Origin: Dictyobacter kobayashii
GTDB lineage: Bacteria > Chloroflexota > Ktedonobacteria > Ktedonobacterales > Ktedonobacteraceae
Direction: 5' to 3'
DNA length: 64,000 bases
Assembly (NCBI RefSeq): GCF_003967555.1
Contig: NZ_BIFS01000001.1
Coordinates: 310,001-374,000 of the forward strand
The position numbers and the translations under genes were made by a program. The notes under the pieces were generated by a model that was given only the letters and a program-made list of their open reading frames with translations, did not search any database and had not been told where the DNA came from. Each line of letters opens with the position of its first letter. The stretch's first letter is position 1. Shown piece after piece: positions 9,092-17,350 of the stretch.

Positions 9092-9147
9092 AGTAGATAT
9101 TTTTATTTACTAAAAATTATTCTATCTACTAATCTTAAATTTGTCAA
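9092..9147 (-). promoter_or_regulatory. mntH promoter with overlapping inverted repeat
   Basis: Minus strand TTGACA (9142-9147), 17-base spacer, TAGAAT (9119-9124). A perfect inverted repeat AGTAGATA (9092-9099) and TATCTACT (9123-9130) places one arm over the -10/spacer region and the other about 20 bases downstream of the likely start site. It is a candidate operator for a metal regulator; it does not match the standard MntR or Fur box that I know. Confidence 0.6.
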
Positions 9148-9230
9148 AAAATTTTAAAATGAATTTTTACCATGCTAAAATTTTTACTTTAAAAAGAGGG
9201 GCACATCCCTCTACTAGCTCAAAAGCAGTT

Positions 9231-12200
9231 TTAGCGACTGGCGGAGGCGGGTACCTGTTCGAGGCGCAATGAGAGAAGGCGGGAGGCGCTTTCACGCATG
9301 GTGACACCGTAGATGGCCTGGGCCGCGGTCATGGTCACACGATTATGGGTGATTACAATAAATTGGGTGCGCTGGGCCAGCCGCTTCAGGATGTCACAGA
9401 AGCGCGTAACATTGGATTCGTCGAGAGCGGCATCTACTTCATCCAACAAACAGAATGGCGGTGGATTGATCTCCAGCAAAGAGAAGAGTAGGGCAGCTGA
9501 GACCAGTGCTCGTTCACCGCCTGAGAGCAATGAGAGATCCTGTACTTTTTTACCGGGAGGCTGGACGATGACCTCGACCCCACCGGGCATGCTGGAAGGT
9601 GGAACCCCCTCTTCTTCGCTACCTTTAGCGGCCATTAACTCCAGGCGTGCCGTGCCGCCATTAAAGAGGGTGGTAAAGTGTTCTTTGAAACGTGTGTTGA
9701 CCGCCTGGAAGGTCTCTTCAAATTGCCGGGCCATGGTGACATCAAGCTGGCTGATAATAGTATAGAGTTGTTGCGCGGCCTGATCCAGATCAGCTATCTG
9801 CGATGAGAGAAAATCATAGCGCGTTTTAGTCTCTGTGTATAATTGTGGCGCATTCACATCACAGCCTCCCATGGCCTTAATCCGACTGCGCAGAGATTCA
9901 ATGCGACGCCGGTACTTGCGCAGCTGCGTCTCTTCTTCTTCCGTTAGCTGATCGACTACACCCACCTGAACCTGGGCACCATTCTGTACAGCCACAGCCA
10001 GCTCGGCGTGGTCATTACTCTTTGCTTGAGAATGTCCAGGCTGCCCATTCTGGCCATTCAATGCTTCGCTGGAAACAACACCATCGACAACTTCACCTGC
10101 CTGCTGCATATGCCGTGTTAACTCTTCCGGATCTGTAATGCCCATCTCTTCTTGTAATTGTGCGAGCAGGGTCTCCAGCGCATCGCGTGCTTTTTGGCTA
10201 TCCAACAGAGAACGACGATAGGTTGCTTCCAATTCACGCGTGCTCTGCTGCATCTTGCTGCGTTGCTGCTCCTGAGACAGAATTTGCTGCTCAACCTCGG
10301 CCAGGGTACCCTCTACAACACGTAGCTCCTCGGTCAGGGTCTGTGCGCGTTGCCGGGCCTCTTCTAGATCTGTACGTTGCCGGGTGATCGACTCTTGCAA
10401 GCTCTGATGCTGCTGTTCCGCTTCTTTGATACGCGTAACCTGTTGTTGAACCTGTGTTTTTAGGTCCTGGGCCTGGGTTTGCAGCGTTGAGAGTTGCTGG
10501 CGCAGTGAACGTGCCTCCTGCCGTTTAACAGCCAGGGCTGTACGCTCCCGCCCCAATTCATCCTGCTGCCGCCGATAGCTGGTCGCTCGCTCCTCCATCT
10601 CGATTTGAAGCTCCTCAACCAGTCCGGTCATCTCCCGCTGCGACTTCTCGTGGGTACGTGCGCGTTCCTGAGCTGCGGTCACTTCTTGCTCCAGACCCGC
10701 CACTTCTGACGCCAGTTGCTGCTCAATCGAGGCCGCCAGCCGAATCTCGGTCTGGACGCGTTCCAGTTCACGCTGGGAGGCATTCAAGCCTTTATTGATT
10801 TCATTGATGCGACCAACAACCTTCTGCAGTTCTTTCTCAGTTGTATTCTGCTCGGCGCGCCGCCCTTCCTGTTTCCGCTGCGCCTCACTCATCATGTCAT
10901 GCAACTGATTGATCATAAGATTGATCTCGTCCAGGTGCTGTGGTAGCTCACGCAACTCACGCTCATGAGCCAGCAAGCCTTGTTGTGCCCCTGCTTTGCC
11001 ATTGCCACCCGTCAGCCAACCATCCAGGTGCAGAACCTCCCCATCCAGGGTAACCAGAGATGTAAAAGGTAGATCGCTATCAGAGGAGATACTTAGTTCC
11101 ATGCCCCAGGCCAATAACTCATGGGCCGCGGCAAGATCCTGGGCCAACACCACACCATGCAAGAGGCGTAGAAAGATTGGGATAAAGCGGGTCTCACATC
11201 TGAGATGTTTCCACGCGAAGCCCAGGATGCGTGGCTGTAATTCAGGGACCGTTTCCAGGTAACGCTGCAGCACACGTTCTTCCACCTGGCCCTGAATAGT
11301 GCGCACCTCCTGGATATCCTCGTCCTCATCCTCTTCAATGCGCTCCATCCAGATAATCATGGCCCGGCCTGCCTGCGTCTTCTGGAGATACGCGAGGCCA
11401 CGTTGCGCATCTGCCAGGGTTTGTACCACGACAGCTTGCATATAGGGGCCAAGGGCAGCCTCGAGGGCCATTTCCATTCCACTGGAGACGACACCTAATT
11501 GCGGCACAGGACCAACCAGGCCGCTGATAGAGTCGGCGGGTGCACGCAGCAGTGCCCGCACGCCATCGCTATAGCCGCTGAGACTCTGGCGCCAGTTTTT
11601 AAGCATATTCAGGCGATCTACGGTGGTGCGCTTACGGCGCTCGGCCTCGGCCAGGGTGCCTTTCATACGCTCCAGTTCCTGCTGAGCGTCAGCGATGGCT
11701 TTGGAGATACTTTGTTTACGCTGGAGCAGTTGTTGCTCTTCGGTGCGCACCGTCTCCAGCCGACCACGCTCCTCAACCAGTCGACCCTCCAGGGTCCGCT
11801 GGGATTGCTGGGACTGGGAGATTGTGTCTCGGCGGCTGGCCAGGGTGCGGTTGCGCTCTCCCAGCTGCTTCTGCAAACGCCCTAGCTCGGTCTGGGTTGA
11901 ACCCAGGCGCGCCTGTACCTGCACCAGATCGCTCTGGGCCGAGCGCAGGCGGCGCTCATCCATCTCATATTCTTTCTGCGCCTGTGCGACTTTGCCTTCT
12001 AAGCTGGCCAGTTGGGTTGAGCCATTATCAACCGCCTCGTCCGCCAGGTCACATTGCTCTTCTAGATCGATAGATTGCTTTTGTAGTGCAATCGAGCGCT
12101 CCCGTAAACGGCGCTCTTCCGCCTGAATATCGTTGCGCTGTCGCTCAAGACCTCCAATGCGCTCTTCGTTCACCGCCAGGTCGCGCTCCAATCTGCGTAC

Positions 12201-13088
12201 CAATTCATTGGCTTTATCGCAGGCGATACGCGCCTCGCTGATCTTCGTCTGAATCTGCTGCCGCTTGCTGCGTAGTGTCTGCGACTGCTCGGTGAGCATC
12301 TGTAACGCCACCTCGCCCTGGCGGACCTTCTGACCCTGTTCCCGCTCTGCGCGCTCGGCGTACTCGCGCGTCACATGTAAGCGCCGCCACTGCAGCGCAT
12401 ACCATGAGAGCAATACATCATGCAACTCATCATTCAACTGCGAGAACTCTACAGCCCGTTTGGCCTGCTCAGCCAGAGGAGCCAGGCGCGGCTCGATCTC
12501 ACTCACAATATCGCGCAGACGTTCAACGTTCTGTTCGGTCTGCTTCAAACGATTCTCGGCATCAGTACGCTGCACCTGAAAAGGACGGATACCGGCGGCA
12601 TCCTCGAATAGCGCGCGTCGCTCCTCAGCCCTCAAACTCAAGGCTGCATCAATCAGGCCCTGGCCCACCACGGTATAAGAATCATGCCCAATCCGCGCCT
12701 GCGCCAGTAGCAATAAGACATCTTTAAGGCGGACCTTTTGCTTATTGATAAGGTATTCATTCTCGCCTGAACGGTAGCTACGCCGTGTAACGGTGATCTC
12801 ACTGTATTCGGAGGGCACCCAGCCAGTGCTGTTATCGAGTGTAAGCGATACCTCTGCCATCCCGAGCGGCGCTTTCCCCTGTCCCCCCGCAAAGATAATG
12901 TCGTCACTTTTCTTCCCACGTAACTGCCGCATACTCTGCTCACCCAGTACCCAGCGCATAGAGTCTGCTACATTGGATTTCCCAGCACCATTGGGCCCTA
13001 CCACCGCCGTAATACCAGGGCTAAATTCGAGAAAGGTTCGCGAGGCAAAACTCTTGAACCCAAGCATTTCTAGTCGTTTAAGATACAC
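9231..13088 (-). CDS. smc: Chromosome segregation SMC protein
   Basis: 1285 residues, slightly longer than most bacterial SMCs. SMC forms the condensin ring with ScpA/ScpB. The N-terminal head has Walker A VGPNGAGKSNVADSMRW near residue 32, followed by a long coiled coil (about 170-500), a hinge (about 510-690, with SGLVGPVPQLGVV), a second coiled coil to about 1030, and the C-terminal head with signature LSLLSGGERALVSAALL and Walker B PFCLLDEVDAALDESN. A low-complexity linker (NGQNGQPGHSQAKSNDHAE) interrupts the second coiled coil near its end. It lies 54 bases behind the formyltransferase gene and is probably co-transcribed with it. Confidence 0.97.
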   Translation of the reverse strand: MYLKRLEMLGFKSFASRTFLEFSPGITAVVGPNGAGKSNVADSMRWVLGEQSMRQLRGKKSDDIIFAGGQGKAPLGMAEVSLTLDNSTGWVPSEYSEITVTRRSYRSGENEYLINKQKVRLKDVLLLLAQARIGHDSYTVVGQGLIDAALSLRAEERRALFEDAAGIRPFQVQRTDAENRLKQTEQNVERLRDIVSEIEPRLAPLAEQAKRAVEFSQLNDELHDVLLSWYALQWRRLHVTREYAERAEREQGQKVRQGEVALQMLTEQSQTLRSKRQQIQTKISEARIACDKANELVRRLERDLAVNEERIGGLERQRNDIQAEERRLRERSIALQKQSIDLEEQCDLADEAVDNGSTQLASLEGKVAQAQKEYEMDERRLRSAQSDLVQVQARLGSTQTELGRLQKQLGERNRTLASRRDTISQSQQSQRTLEGRLVEERGRLETVRTEEQQLLQRKQSISKAIADAQQELERMKGTLAEAERRKRTTVDRLNMLKNWRQSLSGYSDGVRALLRAPADSISGLVGPVPQLGVVSSGMEMALEAALGPYMQAVVVQTLADAQRGLAYLQKTQAGRAMIIWMERIEEDEDEDIQEVRTIQGQVEERVLQRYLETVPELQPRILGFAWKHLRCETRFIPIFLRLLHGVVLAQDLAAAHELLAWGMELSISSDSDLPFTSLVTLDGEVLHLDGWLTGGNGKAGAQQGLLAHERELRELPQHLDEINLMINQLHDMMSEAQRKQEGRRAEQNTTEKELQKVVGRINEINKGLNASQRELERVQTEIRLAASIEQQLASEVAGLEQEVTAAQERARTHEKSQREMTGLVEELQIEMEERATSYRRQQDELGRERTALAVKRQEARSLRQQLSTLQTQAQDLKTQVQQQVTRIKEAEQQHQSLQESITRQRTDLEEARQRAQTLTEELRVVEGTLAEVEQQILSQEQQRSKMQQSTRELEATYRRSLLDSQKARDALETLLAQLQEEMGITDPEELTRHMQQAGEVVDGVVSSEALNGQNGQPGHSQAKSNDHAELAVAVQNGAQVQVGVVDQLTEEEETQLRKYRRRIESLRSRIKAMGGCDVNAPQLYTETKTRYDFLSSQIADLDQAAQQLYTIISQLDVTMARQFEETFQAVNTRFKEHFTTLFNGGTARLELMAAKGSEEEGVPPSSMPGGVEVIVQPPGKKVQDLSLLSGGERALVSAALLFSLLEINPPPFCLLDEVDAALDESNVTRFCDILKRLAQRTQFIVITHNRVTMTAAQAIYGVTMRESASRLLSLRLEQVPASASR

Positions 13089-13142
13089 TGCCTGGCTTTA
13101 TCCTCTTCCTGCAACATGTCAAAAAACACATCATCTAGTCTA

Positions 13143-14120
13143 TCAAATACAGTATACTCGCAGGTGGCCGTCGCGACAGACAATTGTCGCTTCCCCATGA
13201 CCATCTTGCTGTATAGCATCCATAATCTTCATTTCAGCATGAAAACTATAAGAAATGGCGTCGCTCGCTAACAGATAACGATCCTGGCACAGAACTTCAA
13301 CTGGCCGCTCGACACTGGCGACACCACGAATAAAGTTATATAGATGTCTTGCTCCCCATTCATGAGCATTCACTACATATTCATTGTCACCTGGATAAGG
13401 ATGATAACTACTCATTGCTTCGTCCTGGGGTTGAGCATGGCTATGGCCAGCGACCAGATCTTGCACGGTCTGTGCTAATAATTGTGCGCCACGCCGGGCG
13501 CAGAGCGCCTCCAACTCTTCATAACGAATTCCCTCGGGCACCGCAATAGCTTCTTGTGCCAGGATTGGGCCGCTATCCAATTTATCAGTGAGTTGATGGA
13601 TCGTGACACCGGTCTGCTCTTCACCGGCCAGCAAGGTCCAAAAAATTGGGAGTGGACCACGATTGGCTGGCAGCAACGAAGGGTGCACATTCAGACTACC
13701 CAGGCGCGGTAAGTTCAGGATAGAAGACGGAATGATCTTTGAGAAGCAGGCCACGCAAAGAATATCAGCCTGATAAGCAGAGAGGGTCGCCAGCGTCTCT
13801 GGATCGTTCAGTTTGCGCACCTGCCAGACTGGTATAGAGTGAGCCCAGGCTTGCTGAACAAGAGAAAGTGTTGGAGTAGTCGAGAGCATGGGCAACGCGC
13901 CACGCAATTGGCGAGCAGGAGTTTTCGGCAGGATAGCCGGAGCGACATGAATGCCGGGTAGCGAGCCTCCGTCCGCTGGAATAACAACCGCGCAGACCTC
14001 GATTCCATGCTGGATGAGTGCCTCTAGTACAGGTAGAGAAAAATCACATTCCATGCCCATGAAAAGGGCACGCGTCCCTGATGAAGAAGCTTCTGGCATC
14101 TTTCCTACCCTCTTAGCCAT
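13143..14120 (-). CDS. Methionyl-tRNA formyltransferase-like protein
   Basis: 325 residues from the ATG at 14120, chosen because AGGTGAG lies just upstream; the open frame continues 20 codons further without a ribosome site. The formyltransferase core shows GMECDFSLPVLEALI at the N-terminus, GSLNVHPSLLPANRGPLP (the folate/transfer motif) and TGVTIHQLTDKLDSGPIL, followed by a divergent C-terminal domain. It may be the main Fmt, which formylates initiator Met-tRNA, or a paralogue used on another amine; the N-terminal region is less like classic Fmt. It precedes smc on the same strand. Confidence 0.82.
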   Translation of the reverse strand: MAKRVGKMPEASSSGTRALFMGMECDFSLPVLEALIQHGIEVCAVVIPADGGSLPGIHVAPAILPKTPARQLRGALPMLSTTPTLSLVQQAWAHSIPVWQVRKLNDPETLATLSAYQADILCVACFSKIIPSSILNLPRLGSLNVHPSLLPANRGPLPIFWTLLAGEEQTGVTIHQLTDKLDSGPILAQEAIAVPEGIRYEELEALCARRGAQLLAQTVQDLVAGHSHAQPQDEAMSSYHPYPGDNEYVVNAHEWGARHLYNFIRGVASVERPVEVLCQDRYLLASDAISYSFHAEMKIMDAIQQDGHGEATIVCRDGHLRVYCI

Positions 14121-14309
14121 GCTGCTCACCTGCCATTTACTGCACGCAAGCAAACAAAAGTTCAAAAAAAATAGTAACAAATATCAGCTTCCCTGTCAAA
14201 CAAGCTTTCTTGTACACTGAAAGGGGAACGCAGCACCTCATAAAGGCGTCCTTATTATGACGATAATTTTATTCGAGATATCACATCTACCCGCACAGGA
14301 GAAAGCTGT

Positions 14310-14780
14310 ATGCCAAAATCTATTCTTTGGCTGCGTACATGTATTTTATTGCTCTGCCTGATCCTGATAGGATGTGGTAATGCACAAACAAATACTACAC
14401 AGGAGAAGCTGGAGAAAAATGCACTTAATTATGCCTCTTTTGTAAAAAAATTACAGGCTGTCGGTGTATCTGGTACGAAAGCAGATGCGCAAAATAGTGA
14501 TTTTTTCTCTGGCACACCCTATGGGCTGCTGATCAAAGGTGAAAGGGTCTCTATCTTCGAATATCTCACCAGTGAAGATGCGCAAAATGAGGCTAAACGT
14601 ATCTCCTCACAGGGGGATATCATACAAAAAAGTTCCAGCGGATCTGCCGTTATCGATTGGGTAGCACCGCCTCATTTCTATAGATCCGGACGACTGATTG
14701 TTTTATATGTGGGAAATAAGCAACCAGTTATCTCATTATTACAATCTATCCTCGGACCACAATTTGCTGGCGGCGTTTAA
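14310..14780 (+). CDS. Putative lipoprotein of unknown function
   Basis: 156 residues with a clear lipoprotein signal: basic start, hydrophobic stretch, lipobox LIGC with Cys 22 as the lipidated residue. AGGAGA precedes the ATG. The mature part contains no domain I recognise; it has a KLEKNALNYASFVKKLQAVG helix and ends in a short beta-rich part. It is divergent from the formyltransferase gene and upstream of yggX on the same strand. Confidence 0.75.
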   Translation: MPKSILWLRTCILLLCLILIGCGNAQTNTTQEKLEKNALNYASFVKKLQAVGVSGTKADAQNSDFFSGTPYGLLIKGERVSIFEYLTSEDAQNEAKRISSQGDIIQKSSSGSAVIDWVAPPHFYRSGRLIVLYVGNKQPVISLLQSILGPQFAGGV

Positions 14781-14948
14781 GAGCACCTCACAAAATGACT
14801 TAAAGAATAGCGTGCAAAAATGGCTGTCGACATAGTACAATAAGAAGTAAGTGGCTATGGGGCATTCATTGTCAAACGTTTTCCATTAACGGCAAGTGCG
14901 AGCTGCTCAATGGTCTTTTAACAGTACCCTTTATGGGAGAGAGTTCAT

Positions 14949-15281
14949 ATGCCTAGAACGGTTTATTGCGTAAAGTTACAGCGCGAACTCCCTGGTTTGG
15001 AGAAACCTCCTTTCCCGGGAAAGCTGGGGCAGCGCATTTTTGAACAAATTTCACAGCAGGCCTACGATATGTGGCCAGCCCAGCAGGTGTTGATTATTAA
15101 TCACTATGGGCTGAATATGGCCGATCCGGAGGCGCGTAAGATTCTACGTGAACAAATGGAAGAGTTCTTCTTTGGACAGGATGCCGCCATGCCGGACGGT
15201 TGGACCCCCGAGACTGCCGGAGCAGGCGGTGGAGGAGCACCCCAACGTAAAGGAGGAGGAGGCGCACCACGAAAGAAATAA
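14949..15281 (+). CDS. yggX: YggX-like Fe(2+)-trafficking / oxidative damage protection protein
   Basis: 110 residues. The first 85 follow YggX closely: MPRTVYCVKLQRELPGLE with the single conserved cysteine at position 7, PPFPGKLGQRIFEQIS, and LIINHYGLNMADPEARKIL. YggX limits damage to iron-sulfur enzymes by oxidants and is tied to labile iron. Unusual here is a Gly/Ala/Lys-rich tail (GGGGAPQRKGGGGAPRKK) absent from the classical protein. A GGGAGAG site precedes the ATG. It lies 20 bases before the radical SAM gene, so the two are very probably one operon, giving an iron-supply protein next to an iron-sulfur enzyme. Confidence 0.9.
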   Translation: MPRTVYCVKLQRELPGLEKPPFPGKLGQRIFEQISQQAYDMWPAQQVLIINHYGLNMADPEARKILREQMEEFFFGQDAAMPDGWTPETAGAGGGGAPQRKGGGGAPRKK

Positions 15282-15301
15282 AAAAGCACGGAGAGATTCT
15301 G

Positions 15302-16714
15302 TTGATTTCGTGCTATGAATTAGGACATCAGCCATTTCACCTGGCATCGTTGTCGGCTATGCTTGAGCAGGCTGGCTATCTACCGCTATGCGTTGATACA
15401 GCGCTCGATACACTCTCGGATGAAGCTATTCGCCAGGCACGCTTTGTGGCGATCTCGGTCCCAATGCATACGGCGATGCGCCTGGGTGAGCAAGTTGCAC
15501 AACGTATTCGCACGCTTAATCCAGACGCCTATATCTGTCTTTATGGACTGTATGCGCTACTCAATGCGGACCATCTATTGGAACAGCATGCCATTGATGC
15601 GGCCATCGGGGGCGAATATGAGGTTCCATTATGCCAGTTGATCACGGCCATCGAGCAAGAAAAAGATGAAGGTGTGCCAGGCGTGTATAGTCGGGGACAT
15701 GTTAGTGGCCCCTGGATTCAGCGCACACCCTTTATTGTGCCTGAACGCAGCCATCTGCCTGCCCTGGATCGCTATGCTCGCATGGAACAGGGTACAGAGA
15801 CCAGGATAGTAGGCTACACCGAGGCGACACGCGGCTGCAAACACACCTGCGTCCATTGCCCTGTGACACCAATCTATCATGGACGTTTCTTTGCGGTTCC
15901 TGCAGACATTGTGCTGGCCGATATCCGCGCCCAGGTAGCTCAGGGTGCCCAACACATCACCTTTGGCGATCCCGATTTCTGGAATGGTCCCACCCATGCG
16001 TTACGCATTACGCGTGCGATGCACCAGGAATTTCCAGAACTGACCTTCGATGCCACCATTAAAATCGAACACCTGCTAAAGCATCGACATCTGCTGCCAG
16101 AACTGAAAGAGCTCGGCTGTGTCTTTGTGGTTTCAGCGGTTGAGTCACTCAATAATACAGTGTTGCAAGAGCTGGCAAAAAACCATACGGCCGCCGATGT
16201 GGCGGAGGCATTTGCCGAGATGGAACAGGTCGGGATTACACTGCGTCCATCGCTGCTGCCGTTTACTCCCTGGGAGACTCTTGAGAGCTATATTGAGCTA
16301 CTCAACTTCTTCGAACAGGGACACTTTATCGAGCATATCGATCCTGTCCATCTCTCGATTCGCCTGCTGGTTCCTCCTGGCTCAGCCCACCTGGATACAC
16401 CCGGCAGCGCAAGCTGGATCGGCGAATTCGATCCTACGGCCTTTGGCTATCGCTGGAAACATCCTGACCCACGTATGGATGAGCTGCAGACGCAGGTGGC
16501 CACGCTGGTCGAACAGGCTGAGCAGATGGGCTCAGATGCCGTGATGACATTTTTCCAGATCAAAGCCCGCGCACTGGCCATGCAGGGGCAGAAACTCTCT
16601 GCCTTCAAAGCAATGCGCCAGTATGGAGAGCGCAAAGAACTTCCACATTTGACTGAATCCTGGTTCTGCTGTGCCGAACCAACCAGCAATCAGTTGTGTG
16701 CCAAACGCGCTTAG
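15302..16714 (+). CDS. Cobalamin-binding-like radical SAM protein, CCAEP-tail type
   Basis: 470 residues from a TTG at 15302, with GGAGAG about 8 bases upstream. The N-terminal 130 residues look like a B12-binding (Rossmann) domain. The radical SAM core starts near residue 180 with CKHTCVHC (CX3CX2C, the 4Fe-4S ligands). The C-terminus reads WFCCAEPT, which matches the CUAEP/CCAEP-tail radical SAM (seleno)protein family; here the tail has two cysteines (TGC TGT) and no selenocysteine codon. The function of that family is not established. It is coupled to yggX upstream and is followed by a 28-bp-stem hairpin. Confidence 0.88.
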   Translation: MISCYELGHQPFHLASLSAMLEQAGYLPLCVDTALDTLSDEAIRQARFVAISVPMHTAMRLGEQVAQRIRTLNPDAYICLYGLYALLNADHLLEQHAIDAAIGGEYEVPLCQLITAIEQEKDEGVPGVYSRGHVSGPWIQRTPFIVPERSHLPALDRYARMEQGTETRIVGYTEATRGCKHTCVHCPVTPIYHGRFFAVPADIVLADIRAQVAQGAQHITFGDPDFWNGPTHALRITRAMHQEFPELTFDATIKIEHLLKHRHLLPELKELGCVFVVSAVESLNNTVLQELAKNHTAADVAEAFAEMEQVGITLRPSLLPFTPWETLESYIELLNFFEQGHFIEHIDPVHLSIRLLVPPGSAHLDTPGSASWIGEFDPTAFGYRWKHPDPRMDELQTQVATLVEQAEQMGSDAVMTFFQIKARALAMQGQKLSAFKAMRQYGERKELPHLTESWFCCAEPTSNQLCAKRA

Positions 16715-16729
16715 AAGATGCTTGCTACC

Positions 16730-16804
16730 AGGCGCATGCGCGCCTGTTTTTTCTGAATACACAAAAGGCGTGCGCTGCACGCCTTTTGTGTATTCAGAAA
16801 AAAC
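16730..16804. repeat. GC-rich dyad plus 28-bp perfect hairpin
   Basis: Small dyad AGGCGC-ATGC-GCGCCT (16730-16745) followed at once by a perfect 28-bp stem (16746-16773 and 16777-16804) with a 3-base loop. It starts 16 bases after the radical SAM stop. The layout, a GC-rich short dyad with a T-run joined to a long palindrome, resembles family B. It can serve as a terminator. Confidence 0.8.
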
Positions 16805-16865
16805 GGGTATGTAGCATGATTGACGGCATAACTACAATAGAGGAAAACAGGAGGATAGATATTTT

Positions 16866-17344
16866 ATGTCGCAAGATATGAAGGCCCGAGCCAGATTTGT
16901 GCAGGATGCATTACAGGCCGGGGCTATACAGCTCAGGTCAAAGAGCTGGCGGAATCGACACGCACCGCCAAAGAGGCGGCGCAAGCCATTGGCTGCCAGG
17001 TAGCCCAGATCGTGAAGTCGTTGGTCTTTCAAACCAAGCATACTCATCGTCCAGTTCTAGTAGTAGCCAGCGGCTCCAATCGCGTTAATGAGAAGCAGCT
17101 AGGCACGCTCGTCGGCGAGCCGATCGAGCGTGCGGACCCGGACTTTGTACGCCAGCATACAGGCTATGCCGTTGGTGGAGTTGCCCCTATTGGCCATCCC
17201 GAACCATTGCTCACATTTATTGATCAGGATCTCTTACAATACGAACAGATCTGGGCCGCCGCTGGTACTCCTTTTGCCGTCTTTCAGCTCACCCCGCAGG
17301 ATCTTCAAAGTATGACCCGGGGACAGGTCGTAGCAATCTCCTGA
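16866..17344 (+). pseudogene. YbaK/EbsC-type aminoacyl-tRNA deacylase, frameshifted
   Basis: YbaK-family proteins hydrolyse misacylated tRNAs such as Cys-tRNA(Pro). The ATG at 16866 (AGGAGG upstream) opens MSQDMKARARFVQDALQA, then the frame is wrong. A second frame continues GYTAQVKELAESTRTAKEAA, IGCQVAQIVKSLVFQ and on to the stop at 17344. The switch falls in a run of four G (16920-16923). One extra G would give a single 159-residue protein of ordinary family length. Whether this is a real mutation, slippage or an assembly error cannot be told here. It ends 7 bases from the convergent dehydrogenase gene. Confidence 0.85.
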
Positions 17345-17350
17345 TACTAT

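Noticed and set aside
16650..16714. Selenocysteine in the radical SAM tail
   Set aside because: The codons at the CCAEP motif are TGC TGT; no in-frame TGA is present.
16866..17344. Programmed ribosomal frameshifting in ybaK
   Set aside because: No slippery heptamer with a downstream structure is evident; a missing G is simpler.
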